A program made the position numbers and the translations under genes. Shown piece by piece: positions 63,595 through 64,000 of a stretch of 64,000 nucleotides of DNA (position 1 is its first letter; every line of letters starts with the position of its first letter). Origin of the DNA: Aquimarina macrocephali JAMB N27 (lineage in GTDB: Bacteria > Bacteroidota > Bacteroidia > Flavobacteriales > Flavobacteriaceae); the NCBI RefSeq assembly GCF_000520995.1, contig NZ_JACA01000048.1, positions 1 through 64,000 of the forward strand, read 5' to 3'. Under the pieces are notes generated by a model that was not told the DNA's origin, ran no database searches, and saw only the letters and a program-made list of their open reading frames with translations.

Positions 63595-64000
63595 AACCTA
63601 ATGGTATCAAAAACATATCCTCTTTTGGTAAAATAGTCTAAAACTTCTGGTAGTGCGACAGTAAGGTTTTTTGAAGCTTTTATACTGTCATGAAAAACAA
63701 TAATGCTTCCCTGTTGTGCATTTTGAAGCACATTTTGTAAACATTCTTCTGGAGATATTGTTTGTTCCCAATCTTTTGATAATACATCCCAAAGTATAAT
63801 TTTATATCCTAACTCTTCTAGTGCTTTAAATTTAGCATGGCTTATTTGCCCATATGGAGGTCTAAATATCTGTTGTATGTCTTTGTTGGGGGAATATTTC
63901 TGGATTAGATTTTGGCAATCTATAGTGTTATCAATATACATATCCAGGCTGGTTTTCCAGGCCTTTAAGTGATTCATAGTGTGATTGCCTATAGTATGAC
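63591..64000 (-). CDS. Polysaccharide deacetylase (NodB-like), C-terminal part, 5' end outside the window
   Basis: The open frame continues past the ATG at 63977 to the window edge and reads HTIGNHTMNHLKAW, the NodB metal-binding block with its His-x3-His pair. So the real gene starts to the right of 64000. Further blocks are RPPYGQISHAKFKALEELGY, KIILWDVLSKDWEQ and GSIIVFHDS. These enzymes remove acetyl groups from chitin-, peptidoglycan- or exopolysaccharide-type sugars. Confidence 0.88.
   Translation of the reverse strand, partial: HTIGNHTMNHLKAWKTSLDMYIDNTIDCQNLIQKYSPNKDIQQIFRPPYGQISHAKFKALEELGYKIILWDVLSKDWEQTISPEECLQNVLQNAQQGSIIVFHDSIKASKNLTVALPEVLDYFTKRGYVFDTIRF

Overview
The window reads as a chromosomal segment of a marine-type Flavobacteriaceae bacterium (phylum Bacteroidota); the protein style resembles Aquimarina and relatives, but the genus is an inference. 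The evidence is AT-rich DNA, promoters of the Bacteroidota form TTG-N18/19-TAnnTTTG, many SC-lipobox lipoproteins, DUF5916, DUF5686 and PorT-like outer-membrane barrels, paired ExbD proteins, and the ribosomal and translation cluster rplM-rpsI-rpsB-tsf-pyrH-frr.

Region by region. 1-3944 holds the N-terminal part of a large Ig-repeat surface protein, an unusual periplasmic-binding-protein homologue without a signal peptide, and a phage-tail-collar protein. 4417-12052 is a compact divergent cluster. On the minus strand are a lipoprotein, a PKD-domain outer-membrane protein, a periplasmic TPR-CHAT (caspase-fold) protease and a retropepsin-like protease. On the plus strand are an ECF sigma factor and a membrane anti-sigma-like protein with a C-terminal TPR. 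This looks like a protease-linked envelope signalling system. 12163-21180 is a housekeeping block: tatD, type I asparaginase, tRNA-Ser(GGA), an ExbB/ExbD energising operon whose exbD pair is tandemly duplicated with one copy frameshifted, a PorT-like barrel, a membrane protein and rpoN.

21721-41896 is accessory in character. It holds a two-component operon with a seven-helix membrane protein and a lipoprotein, plus paralogues of the last two (four copies of one unrecognised lipoprotein domain). It continues with two GNAT acetyltransferases, a MarR regulator, an XRE repressor-like gene, katG with an ankyrin partner, and a metzincin lipoprotein. It ends with a LytTR signalling operon made of a secreted protein with exact 34-residue SDHY repeats, an intact histidine kinase, a degenerate kinase and a LytTR response regulator. 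A 21-bp-spaced direct repeat of the LytTR-binding type lies just upstream of that operon, suggesting autoregulation.

41992-53864 is housekeeping on the minus strand: asnS, an MMPL/RND exporter, a DUF5686 protein, frr, pyrH, tsf, rpsB, rpsI and rplM. Rp S9 carries a 12-residue acidic insertion. Two intergenic regions here (43.86-44.02 kb and 50.52-50.82 kb) share a GGGG/CCCC palindrome, a downstream promoter-like box, a GGGG-loop hairpin and a terminator, suggesting a pair of related small RNAs. 54146-64000 has a DUF5916 outer-membrane protein, a serine hydrolase lipoprotein, a lipocalin-like lipoprotein, polA, a membrane metallophosphoesterase, a thioredoxin-fold protein without active-site cysteines, and the edge of a polysaccharide deacetylase gene.

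The strongest candidates for undescribed biology are the CHAT/retropepsin/ECF cluster, the SDHY-repeat/pseudokinase/LytTR operon with its own operator, the four-copy lipoprotein domain with seven-helix partners, and the paired orphan RNAs. All assignments come from reading the sequence; no database search was possible.
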